The notes: generated by a model from the letters alone, not told the origin. Shown: positions 1 to 9,077, counted from the stretch's first letter. The stretch: DNA of 64,000 bases from Catellatospora citrea (GCF_003610235.1 NZ_RAPR01000001.1:7688001-7752000); one strand, 5' to 3'. Numbers and translations: made by a program.

Positions 1-249
1 GGGCGGCCAGCGGTCGGCGTACGCCAGCAGCAGCGTGCCGCCGATCGCGTACGGCAGGAAGCCGGACACGTACGCCAGCGCGGACAGCAGCGCCGAGCCG
101 GTTCCGGCGTAGACGAGCACGGACAGCGCGAGCATGCGCACGGTCTCGCCGACCAGGAACAGCGTGTAGCCGGTGAACAGCACCCGGAACTGGCGTACGG
201 CGAAGACCTCGCGGTAGGTGGCCCGCGGGGGCGCGGCGGTGACGGTCAT
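1..249 (-). CDS. MFS transporter, N-terminal part (cut by window edge)
   Basis: The first 83 codons of a membrane protein run off the left edge. The start is MTVTAAPPRATYREVFAVRQ, followed by two hydrophobic segments (about residues 22-44 and 48-76) and ending near YADRW, the usual first helices of a major facilitator superfamily drug or metabolite exporter. An ATG four codons upstream (261) is an alternative start. It is divergent from the ArsR-type gene at 308 with only 58 bases between them, which suggests that regulator controls it. The substrate cannot be read from this fragment. Confidence 0.75.
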   Translation of the reverse strand, partial: MTVTAAPPRATYREVFAVRQFRVLFTGYTLFLVGETVRMLALSVLVYAGTGSALLSALAYVSGFLPYAIGGTLLLAYADRWPP

Positions 250-307
250 GTCCGTCAGCATCGGGGCCCGCGCCCGGCCTGGCTAAGCTTTCGCGAGGAG
301 GCGAAAC

Positions 308-1306
308 ATGCTGGCCATCGACGTGGGCCCGGTCGACGTGGCGCACACCCGCTACGCGATCTCGCCGCTGGGCGAGACGATGCAGGCGCTGCGGGTGGCG
401 GCCGGGGCGCAGGCGGCGGGGGTGCTGCGCCCGTGGGCCGACCGCATCGCACCGCGCTACCAGCGGCTGCGCCGCGAGGCGCCCGCGGTCGGGGCGCTGA
501 CCGCGCTGATGCGGCGCGGCGCCTACAACGCCGACTTCATCCACCCGCCGCCCGCCGGTCCGGGCGTCGACTTCGCCGCCGAGCTGGCCGCGGTGCGTGC
601 CACGCCGCTGCCCCGGGCCCGCCTGGAGCTGGCCCGCAACCTGGTCGGCCTGCGCCCGCCGCCGCGCCACGTGCGGCAGGTGCTCGACGCGCCGGACGTG
701 GTCGACCGGCTCGCCGACGCGATCGAGGCGGCCTGGCACGCGCTGGTCGAGCCCGACTGGGCGCGGCTGCGTACGGTGCTGGAACGTGACCTGGTCCGCC
801 GCGCCGGGCACCTGGCGATGTACGGGTGGGCGGCGGCGCTGTCGGATCTGGATCCGCGGGTGAGCTGGCGTTCGGACGGTCCCGCCGGGACGATCGAGGT
901 GCGGACCGGTTCGCGGACGGAGTGGGAGCGGCACCGCCTGGGCGGCCGGGGACTGCTGCTGATGCCCACCGTGTTCGGCTCGCTCATCACCTACGTGGAG
1001 CCGCCGTGGCCGTACGCGCTGGTGTATCCGGCCCGGGGGATCGCCGACCTGCTCGGGCCCCCGGCGGCCGAGGCGGACGGGCCGAGTCTGGGCAGGCTGG
1101 TCGGCCCGCACCGGGCCGACGTGCTGCGGGCCCTGGCCGTGCCCGCGACGACCACGCAGCTGGTGCGCCAGCTCGGCCTGAGCCTGGGCGCGGTGGGCGG
1201 GCACCTGGCCGTGCTGCGCGACACCGGCCTGGTCAGCCGCACCCGGACCGGCCGCGCGGTCCGCTACGAGCGCACCCCGCTGGGCGACGCCCTGTCCGGG
1301 ACATGA
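308..1306 (+). CDS. ArsR-type winged-helix regulator with long N-terminal domain (DUF5937-like)
   Basis: This 332-residue protein has an ArsR-like winged helix at its C-terminus (about residues 262-328; LSLGAVGGHLAVLRDTGLVS then RTGRAVRYERT) and about 250 residues of N-terminal sequence of the type seen in actinobacterial DUF5937/ArsR proteins. A GAGGAGG ribosome site sits just before the ATG. Such proteins usually regulate a neighbouring transporter, here the divergent MFS gene. The inducer is unknown. The same MFS/ArsR divergent arrangement recurs at the right end of the window with a short ArsR protein. Confidence 0.8.
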   Translation: MLAIDVGPVDVAHTRYAISPLGETMQALRVAAGAQAAGVLRPWADRIAPRYQRLRREAPAVGALTALMRRGAYNADFIHPPPAGPGVDFAAELAAVRATPLPRARLELARNLVGLRPPPRHVRQVLDAPDVVDRLADAIEAAWHALVEPDWARLRTVLERDLVRRAGHLAMYGWAAALSDLDPRVSWRSDGPAGTIEVRTGSRTEWERHRLGGRGLLLMPTVFGSLITYVEPPWPYALVYPARGIADLLGPPAAEADGPSLGRLVGPHRADVLRALAVPATTTQLVRQLGLSLGAVGGHLAVLRDTGLVSRTRTGRAVRYERTPLGDALSGT

Positions 1307-1314
1307 ACAGGCGA

Positions 1315-1341
1315 GTGGCGGGCCGGCTCGCGGCCCGCCAC
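1315..1341. terminator. Bidirectional hairpin terminator
   Basis: A perfect 11-bp inverted repeat, GTGGCGGGCCG / CGGCCCGCCAC, with a 5-base loop lies between the convergent stops of the ArsR-type gene and the small gene at 1352. No long U tract follows, as is common in actinomycetes. Confidence 0.75.
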
Positions 1342-1351
1342 CCGGCCAGGG

Positions 1352-1606
1352 CTACCGCTTGGGCTGGTTGTGCTTGGGCTGGTTGCCCTTCTTGGACTTC
1401 ATCGAGGTGGGCGAGTTGCCCGCCTGCTCCTTCTTCTGCGGCATCGTCGCGGTCGCCGCGGCATGTTGTTCATGCTCGGACTCGTCGTGGTTCATGGAAT
1501 GCGCGTTCATGCCACCGGCCGCCTGGTGCTGCGCGGTGCCCGCGTGCGGGGCGTCCTCGTGCCGGGCTTCGCGCGGGTCGCGGTCGGGTCGGTTGTTCTT
1601 CGCCAT
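1352..1606 (-). CDS. Small highly charged hydrophilic protein, unknown function
   Basis: This 84-residue protein starts MAKNNRPDRDPREARHEDA and is rich in Lys, Arg, Gln, His and Asn, with no hydrophobic segment and no cysteine. A strong GAGGAGG site lies 8 bases before the ATG and a hairpin terminator follows the stop, so it is very probably expressed. The composition suggests an intrinsically disordered protein. I do not recognise a family and give no function. Confidence 0.6.
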   Translation of the reverse strand: MAKNNRPDRDPREARHEDAPHAGTAQHQAAGGMNAHSMNHDESEHEQHAAATATMPQKKEQAGNSPTSMKSKKGNQPKHNQPKR

Positions 1607-1729
1607 GCTGCCGTGCCTCCTCGGGCTGGGGCCTCAGCGCCCTGCTGACACCCACGGCCCACGCTAGAAGAGCGGCGACGGTCCTTGCGGCAGAATGGAC
1701 ATACTAGGCATACCGGTCGGTAACGAAGG

Positions 1730-2302
1730 TCAGCCTGCGTCCCGCCCCAGGTAGGCGGCCAGCCGGTCGGCCTCGGTCGCACCCGCCGGGGCCGGTCGCT
1801 CCGGCCCGAACGGGCCGCCGTCGCGGGGCACCCCGTCCAGAAAGGACCGCCAGCTCGCGAGCACCCGAGCGGCCAGCTCAGGGGAGAGGTCGGTGCTCGC
1901 GCCGAGGGCGCGGGCCAGGTCCCAGCCGTGCACGGTGAGCTCGTTGACGACGTGCTGCACGGTGACCGCGCCCGGCTGCGGCCCGATCGGCGTCGGCGCG
2001 ACCTCGGTCAGGTAACCCGGCCGGCCGAACGCGGCCCGGGCCCGCGCCGCGTGTGCGCCGAACGCGACCACCGGATCGGGGTAGTCGGGCTCGTCCTCGG
2101 GCGGCGGCGCACCCTCGGCCAGGGTCGCGTACCGGTCGCCGACGAACGCCAGGTGGCACAGCAGCCGCCGGACCGTCCAGCCCGCGCACGGCGTCGGGTC
2201 GTCCATGCGCTGCGCGGCGACCGTGCCGGCCAGCGCACCGACCTCGGCCGTGATCGTGTCGTACGCGGCCAGCGGATCGGGCAGCGTCAGATAACCGTCC
2301 AT
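1730..2302 (-). CDS. TIGR03086/MDMPI-type DinB-fold protein
   Basis: This 190-residue protein matches the N-terminal domain of mycothiol-dependent maleylpyruvate isomerase-like proteins: DPTPCAGWTVRRLLCHL with the helix-1 region before it, and later VVNELTVHGWDLARAL, which carries the His that with earlier His and Asp residues binds a divalent metal. Family members are metal-dependent thiol-linked enzymes or detoxification proteins. The reading frame is open further upstream, but the ATG at 2302 has an AGGAGCGG ribosome site and avoids overlap with the neighbour, so I chose it. It follows the PIG-L gene by 29 bases on the same strand. The exact substrate is unknown. Confidence 0.8.
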   Translation of the reverse strand: MDGYLTLPDPLAAYDTITAEVGALAGTVAAQRMDDPTPCAGWTVRRLLCHLAFVGDRYATLAEGAPPPEDEPDYPDPVVAFGAHAARARAAFGRPGYLTEVAPTPIGPQPGAVTVQHVVNELTVHGWDLARALGASTDLSPELAARVLASWRSFLDGVPRDGGPFGPERPAPAGATEADRLAAYLGRDAG

Positions 2303-2331
2303 GCCCCGCTCCTGCCCGCGCCCGGTGCCAT

Positions 2332-4353
2332 TCACACCTGCGCGGGGCGCAGCGTGCCCGGGGCGGGCGCGCTCTGCCAGCGGGTTTCCCTCGCCGTGCC
2401 GTCCAGCGAGCACGTCCACAGCCGCCCGTCCGCGCCGACGGTCGCGGCCCAGGCCCGCCCGCGCGAGTCCACGGCGACCGAGGGCGCGCCCGTGAACAGC
2501 GCCCCGGACGCCGACCAGGCCGCCGCCTCACCCGGCCGGTGCGCGTCGGTCATGCCGACCCGGCCCGCGTCGTCGCGGCGCAGCAACTGCAGGCGGCCGT
2601 CGCGGAGCAGCCCGGCCACCGCGCCCGTGCCGCCGCCCGCGGGCACCGTGGTCCCGGCACCGGCCTGCAGCACGGTGAGCGTCGCCCCGTCGGCGTGCCC
2701 GACCAGCACCGGGCCGTCCCCGCCGGCGGCGGCGCGGGCGGCCGACAGCGCGCCGTCCATCACCCCGCGCAGCAGCACCTGCGGCTGCCCGAAGCGGCCC
2801 GCCGGGTCGTCGCGCCGCCAGCACAGCAGCTCGTCATCGGTCACCGCGTACAGCTCCGTGCGCGGCCCGGCCGACACCGCCACCAGTGCGTCGCGGATGC
2901 CCTTGCCGCCCAGCCGGACCCACGGACCCCACCGCCCGTCGGCGCTTCGCCGGCGCATCGCGGCCCCGCGCTCGAAGTCGCGGGTGAACACGCTCAGGCC
3001 GCCGTCGGCGTCGGCGACCGCGACCGGCATGCCGACCTCCCGGGCCCGCGCCGGGTCGCCGCCCGCGTCCGGGTTGCCCAGCTCCGCCCAGGTGACCGGG
3101 CCGCCGGGCACGGCCTGCTCGCCGTGCACCACGGCCAGGCGCGGCCCGGCCACGGCCAGGTCCTGGCGTACGCCGAACAGGTGCGTGCGGCCGTCCGGGA
3201 CGGACACCGCGCACAGGTGGGGGAGCAGGTTCTCGCCGCCCACGGGCTCCGGCGCGGACCAGGAGCCCGGGTCCGACCCGCGCCGCCACCTCAGCGCCGT
3301 CCCGCCGAACACCGCGAAGGCGGCCAGCCCCTCGCCGTACGGGACCAGCCACGTCGTGCCGCCCGGGTGCCGGTAGGTCTGGCTGCGCCCGTAGCGCTTG
3401 GCCCGCGCCCGCGTGCCCACCTGCAGGTCGCCGCAGCCGTACGGCACCGCGCAGGGGTGTTCGTCGGCCCAGCCGTAGATGTCCAGATAGGAGAACTTGC
3501 GCTCGTACACGGCCGGGCTGAGGTTGCGCGGCCACTGCTTGTTGAAGTAGCCGCGGTAGCTCTGCACCTGCACCGCCTCGCCGGCCCGCCGGTGGCGGCG
3601 CACCGCCTCGAACGCGAACCACGCCGCGTACAGGTGGTCGGTGTGGTCGGAGTACTCCACGTCGCCCTCGGCGTACTTCAGGTGCTCCGGGGCCGGGTCC
3701 AGGGTGCGCACCACCGTCGGCTCGGCCGTGTCCAGCAGCGAGGCCAGGATGGCGAGCACCTCGTCGCGGGTCAGCTCCCCGGCCGCGGGCAGCGGGCTGT
3801 CGGTGGGCCGCAGGTAGGGCTGCGCGTCGCGGCGGCCGTCCCACAGCCATTCCAGCCGGTTGCCACCGGGGCCGTCCACGGGCGCCCGCAGGTTCAGGAA
3901 CGCCAGCGTGACGTGCGGGGCGGCGGCCAGCGTGGCGGTCTCGTACACGGCGTCGCCCACGTGGCGGACCTCGCGCCGCCACGCGCTGTCCCGGTCGCCG
4001 GTCGCCATCGCCGCGTACGCCGACCGGATGCCGTACTGCCGCGCGGCCGCGTACCCCTCGAAGTCGGGTTTCGGCTTGCGGCCCTCGCCCAGCGGCGCGT
4101 TGATCCCGTTGGCCTCACCGGCGGTCAGGTAGACGCTGGTCACCGCGATTCCGCCGTCCAGCGCCTGCATCACGTCCGGGTTGAGGAAGTACAGGTCGTC
4201 GTCGGGGTGCGCGCAGATGTTGAGGAACGCGGGTGGGCGTGGCGGCGCGCCCGCCGACCAGACCCGTTCCCAGGGCCGGGTCAGGCCCAGTCCGATCACC
4301 CCGCCGCCGGCCAGCAGCAGGGCGCTGAGCGCCGTGCGCCGGTGCAAGGTCAA
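2332..4353 (-). CDS. PIG-L/LmbE family deacetylase with C-terminal propeller-like region
   Basis: The protein has about 673 residues. A hydrophobic N-terminal helix (signal anchor or signal peptide) precedes a PIG-L deacetylase domain with the zinc motif AHPDDD and the second metal motif HTDHLYA. The last ~370 residues contain repeated Trp/Gly-rich blades, including RTHLFGVR, ADGRLWTCSL and RSADGRWGPWV, as in beta-propeller or sialidase-like folds. PIG-L enzymes remove N-acetyl groups from GlcNAc-type sugars; this one probably acts outside the membrane. The TTG at 4353 overlaps the upstream stop (TTGA), implying coupling to the Stealth gene; an ATG at 4392 is the alternative start. The start is uncertain. 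Confidence 0.8.
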   Translation of the reverse strand: MTLHRRTALSALLLAGGGVIGLGLTRPWERVWSAGAPPRPPAFLNICAHPDDDLYFLNPDVMQALDGGIAVTSVYLTAGEANGINAPLGEGRKPKPDFEGYAAARQYGIRSAYAAMATGDRDSAWRREVRHVGDAVYETATLAAAPHVTLAFLNLRAPVDGPGGNRLEWLWDGRRDAQPYLRPTDSPLPAAGELTRDEVLAILASLLDTAEPTVVRTLDPAPEHLKYAEGDVEYSDHTDHLYAAWFAFEAVRRHRRAGEAVQVQSYRGYFNKQWPRNLSPAVYERKFSYLDIYGWADEHPCAVPYGCGDLQVGTRARAKRYGRSQTYRHPGGTTWLVPYGEGLAAFAVFGGTALRWRRGSDPGSWSAPEPVGGENLLPHLCAVSVPDGRTHLFGVRQDLAVAGPRLAVVHGEQAVPGGPVTWAELGNPDAGGDPARAREVGMPVAVADADGGLSVFTRDFERGAAMRRRSADGRWGPWVRLGGKGIRDALVAVSAGPRTELYAVTDDELLCWRRDDPAGRFGQPQVLLRGVMDGALSAARAAAGGDGPVLVGHADGATLTVLQAGAGTTVPAGGGTGAVAGLLRDGRLQLLRRDDAGRVGMTDAHRPGEAAAWSASGALFTGAPSVAVDSRGRAWAATVGADGRLWTCSLDGTARETRWQSAPAPGTLRPAQV

Positions 4354-6044
4354 CCGTCCTGTCGCGCGGCGGACGGCTCCGGCAGCTCCCACGGCGCCGC
4401 CACCGGGAAGTAGGCCGTCAGGAAATCGTGCAGCAGGCGGTCCCGGCCCTGCCGCTGCTCGGACGTGCCGTCCTCGTCGTTGACGCAGAAGACGTCGCGG
4501 TCCCGCCGGGCCAGCACCTGTGCGAGCTGCCGCTTCGCGTCGGGCGCGGCCAGGCTCACGTAGGTGCTGGTGATACGGTCGATGACGGCCCGGCCGGTGG
4601 CCAGCGCGTAGTAGTGGTACGCCGAGGACACCAGCGAGACGTCGGTCGGGTCCCGGAACCGGTTGCCCGCGGTGCGCTCCAGCTCCTGCGCGTACCGTTC
4701 GGACATCTCCGTCAGCACGTCGCGGCGCAGCGCGTGCGGCACGTGCTTCATCTTGTAGGTCAGGTGCCGGCCGAAGTCGCGCGCGATGAGCGCGCGGTTG
4801 TTCTTACCCGCAGCCGTGGGGGCCAGGTCGGCCGCGTCCGCGGGGCCCGGATCGACCTTGCCGCGCGACGGGAACAGCTTCGACAGGCCGTTGGGCTGGA
4901 AGAACTTCAGCGTGTTGATCGGGCGGCCGACGAAGACGTCGTCGTTGAAGTAGACGAACTGCTCGCTCAGCCCGTCGATGTGGTGCAGCCGGCTCTCGAT
5001 CGCGTGCGAGTTGAACGTCGGCAGCCTGCCGTGGTCGCCGAACAGCTCCTTGTGGCTGACCACCCGCACCCGGTCGTGGCAGGTGTCCAGCCACGCCGGG
5101 ACCTGATCGTCGGTGACCAGCCAGATCCGGCGCACCCACGGTGCGTACAGGTGCAGCGAGCGCATCGAGTAGCGCAGCTCGTCGTGGTTGGCGAACCGCG
5201 ACTCCCCGGCCGCCTGGGCGGTCGGCGGCCGGTCCTGCGCGCCCAGCGCGACGTCGCGCCGGGCCCGCCAGGCGGGGTCGTTGTCGTCGACCCAGGTGTA
5301 GACCACGTCGACCGGGAAGGTGATGTCGTCGAGCAGCGTGCCCGCGAACTCCGGCCGGGTCGGGCGCTGCGGCTGGCCGGGCACGTGCGCCGACGTCATC
5401 CGGGTGAAGGCGGACTCGTCGAGCGTCAGGGAGGGTCCGGTGGCGGGGACCCGGTCGGCGACCCGGTTGGGCCGGGGCGCGTGCAGCGGACCCTGCGGGG
5501 TGCGCGACCACACCTCCAGGTCGCAGCCGTGCGGCTCGCCCAACAGCAGCGAGCCCGACGGGTCGCAGACGTACTGGATCAGCCGGATCACCCGGTGCCC
5601 GGCCAGGGTGCGCCAGGCGTGGTTGGAGGTGGCGGGCATCGGGGTCTGCAGACCCTGCTCGGTCACCGCGGCGACGAACAGCGGCCGCCGCAGCGCCTCG
5701 CGCCGCAGCGCGGCCCACGCCTCGCGCCGCCCACCCGACCCGATGGCGACCGCGGACCCCTTGTCGTCGTACCCCCGCACGCAGAAATGCTCGACGCCCG
5801 CGTCGCGCAGCACCGTCAGCACCGTCTCCAGGGCGAGCCGGCGCGCGGCCAGCGGCGTGGCCTCGACCATCGGCCGGGCCAGCACCGGCCCGTGCACGGT
5901 CGGCACGAGCCGCAGTTCGGTGGTGTCGTAGCGGCTGGTCAGGTGCCAGCGCACCGCCGAGCGCGCCCACCGGTCGGCCGGACCGCCGGCCCGTCGGGCG
6001 CGCGGCAGGAGCAGGTCCACCGACCTGCGGGAGAGCGCCGCCAT
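4350..6044 (-). CDS. Stealth-family hexose-1-phosphate transferase
   Basis: This 564-residue protein carries the four conserved Stealth regions: CR1 (VVYTWVDDNDPAW, about 246-259), CR2 (SRFANHDELRYSMRSLHLYAPW, about 282-303), CR3 (FNSHAIESRLHHI then FVYFNDDVF, about 344-372) and CR4 (about 425-480, with HVPHALRRDVL). Family members transfer sugar-1-phosphates onto surface polysaccharides and resemble GlcNAc-phosphotransferase. It overlaps the PIG-L gene by 4 bases, so the pair may make and trim a phosphoglycan. I use the ATG at 6044; an in-frame GTG at 6077 is possible and neither has a good ribosome site. Much longer upstream open frames are shadows. Confidence 0.85.
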   Translation of the reverse strand: MAALSRRSVDLLLPRARRAGGPADRWARSAVRWHLTSRYDTTELRLVPTVHGPVLARPMVEATPLAARRLALETVLTVLRDAGVEHFCVRGYDDKGSAVAIGSGGRREAWAALRREALRRPLFVAAVTEQGLQTPMPATSNHAWRTLAGHRVIRLIQYVCDPSGSLLLGEPHGCDLEVWSRTPQGPLHAPRPNRVADRVPATGPSLTLDESAFTRMTSAHVPGQPQRPTRPEFAGTLLDDITFPVDVVYTWVDDNDPAWRARRDVALGAQDRPPTAQAAGESRFANHDELRYSMRSLHLYAPWVRRIWLVTDDQVPAWLDTCHDRVRVVSHKELFGDHGRLPTFNSHAIESRLHHIDGLSEQFVYFNDDVFVGRPINTLKFFQPNGLSKLFPSRGKVDPGPADAADLAPTAAGKNNRALIARDFGRHLTYKMKHVPHALRRDVLTEMSERYAQELERTAGNRFRDPTDVSLVSSAYHYYALATGRAVIDRITSTYVSLAAPDAKRQLAQVLARRDRDVFCVNDEDGTSEQRQGRDRLLHDFLTAYFPVAAPWELPEPSAARQDG

Positions 6045-6302
6045 CGCGGCCGACCGTCGGGGCACCTGGAAGATCACGCCCGAATAACGATCGTGACCTG
6101 CAAAACGAGACTCCTCCGGACGGCCGACCTGTGCGTTCGCTGTGAGCGCAGGCAGGGCCGGTCGCCTGCGGAAACAGGTGCCTGGCGGCGACCCCGCCCC
6201 GCGGAGCCGCAGTGTCCGGTCGCCGACACCGGCGCGGTGACCCCTTCCACGCGGGCCGGGGCCGCGCTGCGGCACCGTCGGCCGGGGTGGCAGGCTGGGC
6301 CC

Positions 6303-7130
6303 GTGCTTGACGCGACAGAGGTGGCCGAGGTCGAGCGGGCGGTACGCCGCGTCGCCGAGGAACAGATCCTGCCCAGGTTCGGCCGCCTCACCGCTGCCGA
6401 CATCGCGTTCAAGACCTCGGAGACGGACTTCGTCACCGTCGCCGACCGCGCCGCCGAAGAGGAACTGGCCAAGCACCTGACCGCGCTGGTCCCCGGCTCG
6501 ATCATGGTCGGCGAGGAGGCCGTCGCGGGCGACCCCGCGCTGCTGGGCGCGATCGACGGCGACGCCCCGGTGTGGATCGTGGACCCGATCGACGGCACGC
6601 ACAACTTCGTCAGCGGCAGCCCCCGGTTCACCACGCTGGTCGCGCTCGCCCACCGCGGCCGCCTGCTCGCCTCGTGGACCTACGCGCCGGTCATGGACCT
6701 GATGGCGGTGGCCACCGCGGGCGGCGGGGCGTACGTCGACGGGCAGCGGGTGCGGGTGCGCCCGGTCGAGCCCACCCTGCGCCACCTCGACGTCTGCGTC
6801 TCCCCGCCGATCTGGTGGAAGCCCGTGCACCGCGACGGTTTCCACCGGCTCAGCGGGCACGGCGTGGCGCTGTCCTTCTTCGACACCTCGGGGCTGGAGT
6901 ACATCCAGCTCGCCAGCGGGCGGCGCACCGCGATGGTGCTCACCTGGGAGCTGCCCTGGGACCACGCGGCCGGGCTGCTGCTGCACGCGGAGGCCGGCGG
7001 GGTGGCCATGGCCGCCGACGGCAGCCCGTTCCGGATCGGCGGCGGCAACCCCATGCCGTTCCTGGTCGCCCCGGACGCCGAGACGGCCCGCCTGGTGCTC
7101 TCGGCGCTGCACCCGGACGACGCGGCCTGA
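6303..7130 (+). CDS. Inositol monophosphatase family phosphatase
   Basis: This 275-residue protein has the family metal-binding signature VDPIDGTHNFVSG (about residues 95-107), the earlier Glu of GEEAVAG, and the C-terminal motif WDHAAGLLLHAEAGG. These proteins are Mg-dependent phosphatases on inositol-1-phosphate, histidinol phosphate, fructose-1,6-bisphosphate or PAP; the exact substrate cannot be told here. The GTG start follows a GGCAGG sequence. It is divergent from the Stealth gene and convergent with the Nudix fusion. In actinomycetes, inositol phosphatases feed mycothiol and phosphatidylinositol synthesis, but histidinol phosphatase is equally possible. Confidence 0.85.
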   Translation: MLDATEVAEVERAVRRVAEEQILPRFGRLTAADIAFKTSETDFVTVADRAAEEELAKHLTALVPGSIMVGEEAVAGDPALLGAIDGDAPVWIVDPIDGTHNFVSGSPRFTTLVALAHRGRLLASWTYAPVMDLMAVATAGGGAYVDGQRVRVRPVEPTLRHLDVCVSPPIWWKPVHRDGFHRLSGHGVALSFFDTSGLEYIQLASGRRTAMVLTWELPWDHAAGLLLHAEAGGVAMAADGSPFRIGGGNPMPFLVAPDAETARLVLSALHPDDAA

Positions 7131-7164
7131 CCTGCTGAACCCGGCCGCGCCCTGACCGGTCCGG

Positions 7165-8334
7165 TCAGCGGTCCGACAGGGCTGCGGTGACCAGGCCGAC
7201 CGTGGTCCAGTCCACGTCCGGGTCGGACAGCAGCTGCCCATAGGTCGTGAACTCCAGGGACGTGTGCTCGCCGTCCGCGGTGACACCGTGCTGCTGCGGG
7301 CCGGACTCCAGCGCGGCCAGCTCCGGCTCGGTCAGTTCCAGGCTGAACAGGTGCACCCGGTGCGCCGACAGGGTCGCCGCGGGCTGGCGTACGCCGTGCG
7401 AGCGCAGCCGCGCCGCGTCCACCACCAGGCCCGTCTCCTCGGCCAGTTCCGCCAGCGCGACCTGCCGCGGGTCCGCCGCGCCCGGCTGCGAGCCGCCCGG
7501 CAGCTCGTGCACGTACCCGTCGGAGGTCACCGCGCTGGAACGGAACTCGCGCACCAGCACGATCCGGGTCCCGGGCAGGCTGTCGGCGGGCAGGTACGCG
7601 ACGATCGCGCTGACGTCCGGTCGGCCGAGCACCACCTCGTTGTCCTTGACCCGGCCCTCCGCGGCGATCTCGACGCCGACGTGCGCCGCCCACCAGAACG
7701 GCCGCCCGTCCGCGCCCGGCCAGGTCCAGGCGACCCGGGCCGAGCGCAGCCGGTTGCCGGCCGCCTCCTGCGCGCCGAGCCAGGTCCGCACGCCCTGGTC
7801 GTGCCACAGGGCCAGGGGCAGCTCGCGGTGCGCGCCCGCGCGCGGGGACCCGCCGCCCACCAGCGTCAGCGCGGCGGCCAGCGTGTCGGCGAGGGTGTCG
7901 GCCACCGGCGCGCCGTGCAGCTGCGCGTAGTGGGACAGGTAGCGCAGGCCGGGGGCGTCGGGCGGCGCGCCGAGCACCACCCGGCCGCTGGACTCCCAGC
8001 GGCCCCACTCGACGTTGGTGGTGAAGCCGGGCAGCGTGGCCAGGTCGCGGGGCACCCAGAACAGCACCGTGTCGGACAGGTGCAGGCAGGCGTCCTCCCA
8101 CTGCACCTGGCGCAGCCAGCCGTGCGGCATGCCGCCCTCGGGCCGCTCCGGCACGAACACCACCAGCCGCCCCGGGCCCTCCCACTGCTGTTCCAGCAGC
8201 TCCAGGGCCTCCGGCCGCCAGGACGCCACGTCGGGCGAGCGCGGGGTCGGCCCGGCCAGGAACAGCGCCGCCGCCCAGGAGTCGGGGGGCGATTCGCCTG
8301 CGTACACGGGGACGACCTCGCGCGCGATCTCCAT
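7165..8334 (-). CDS. Nucleoside 2-deoxyribosyltransferase-like domain fused to Nudix hydrolase
   Basis: The protein has about 389 residues. Residues 20-135 match the second nucleoside deoxyribosyltransferase family: AALFLAGPTPR, then FVPERPEGG, the WE pair before the FWVPRDL strand, and LPGFTTNVEWGRW with the Glu expected to be the nucleophile. Residues about 235-380 form a Nudix domain whose box reads GGSQPGAADPRQVALAELAEETGL. The combination suggests clean-up of damaged or modified nucleosides or nucleotides. The Nudix box has Ala in place of one acidic residue (ELAEETGL rather than EL.EE.G), so metal binding should be checked. I chose the ATG at 8334; a GTG at 8358 is possible. Confidence 0.8.
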   Translation of the reverse strand: MEIAREVVPVYAGESPPDSWAAALFLAGPTPRSPDVASWRPEALELLEQQWEGPGRLVVFVPERPEGGMPHGWLRQVQWEDACLHLSDTVLFWVPRDLATLPGFTTNVEWGRWESSGRVVLGAPPDAPGLRYLSHYAQLHGAPVADTLADTLAAALTLVGGGSPRAGAHRELPLALWHDQGVRTWLGAQEAAGNRLRSARVAWTWPGADGRPFWWAAHVGVEIAAEGRVKDNEVVLGRPDVSAIVAYLPADSLPGTRIVLVREFRSSAVTSDGYVHELPGGSQPGAADPRQVALAELAEETGLVVDAARLRSHGVRQPAATLSAHRVHLFSLELTEPELAALESGPQQHGVTADGEHTSLEFTTYGQLLSDPDVDWTTVGLVTAALSDR

Positions 8335-8382
8335 GCCGGTGATCGTCCCATGCTCCACAGTGGCCGTCGGTAGGGTAGGCGG

Positions 8383-9015
8383 ATGCGTGTGCGGTCGGTG
8401 ACGCCCGAGGGCCTGGTGGACGAGCTGATCGAGCGGATCGCCAAGATCGCCGAGCCGGACGGGTGGACCCGGGTCGCGGTGGACGGTGCGCCCGCGGCCG
8501 GGCCGGACCGGCTGGCCGAGGCGCTGGTCGACCCGCTGCGCGCGCTCGGGCACGAGGTGCTGCACGTGCGCACCGGCGACTTCCTGCGCCCGCGGTCGGT
8601 GCGGTTCGAGTTCGGCCGCACCGACCCCGACGCCTACTACGAGGGCTGGTTCGACGAGGCCGGGCTGCGGCGGGAGGTGCTCGACCCGCTCGGGCCGGGC
8701 GGCACCGGCCGGGTCCTGCCGACGCTGTGGGATCCGGTGCGCGACCGGGCGACCCGGGCCGGCTACCTGACCCTGCCGCCGGGCGCGGTCCTGCTGGTCA
8801 GCGGGGATCTGCTGCTCGGCTCCGGGCTGCCGTTCGAGCTGGCCGCGCACCTGGTGATGTCCCCGGCGGCGCTGGCCCGGCACACCCCGCCGGAGCTGGC
8901 CTGGACGCTGCCCGCGTACGCCCGTTATGCCGCCGAGGTGGCCCCGCAGACCTTCGCCGACCTGGTGGCGAAGGTCGACGACGCGCGTCACCCGGCGATC
9001 ATGTCGGTCGATTAA
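8383..9015 (+). CDS. Uridine kinase-like protein with degenerate P-loop
   Basis: This 210-residue protein looks like the actinobacterial uridine kinase-like family: a strand leading into VAVDGAPAAGPDRLAEALV where the P-loop should be, VRTGDFLRP as the substrate loop, DPDAYYEGWFDEAGLRREVL and LVSGDLLLG. The Walker A position lacks the GK[ST] lysine, having AAGPDRL. ATP-dependent phosphorylation by the usual mechanism is therefore doubtful. The gene starts 48 bases from the divergent deoxyribosyltransferase-Nudix gene, so both may act on nucleosides. Confidence 0.7.
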   Translation: MRVRSVTPEGLVDELIERIAKIAEPDGWTRVAVDGAPAAGPDRLAEALVDPLRALGHEVLHVRTGDFLRPRSVRFEFGRTDPDAYYEGWFDEAGLRREVLDPLGPGGTGRVLPTLWDPVRDRATRAGYLTLPPGAVLLVSGDLLLGSGLPFELAAHLVMSPAALARHTPPELAWTLPAYARYAAEVAPQTFADLVAKVDDARHPAIMSVD

Positions 9016-9077
9016 GCCGCGCCGCCGTAGGCTGGAAGTGGAGGATGACCCCAGGGGACTGGCTACAGGGGGTAATC

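Noticed and set aside
6045..7286. Long extension of the Stealth frame upstream of 6044
   Set aside because: It runs antisense through the inositol-monophosphatase gene; the conserved region begins after the ATG at 6044.
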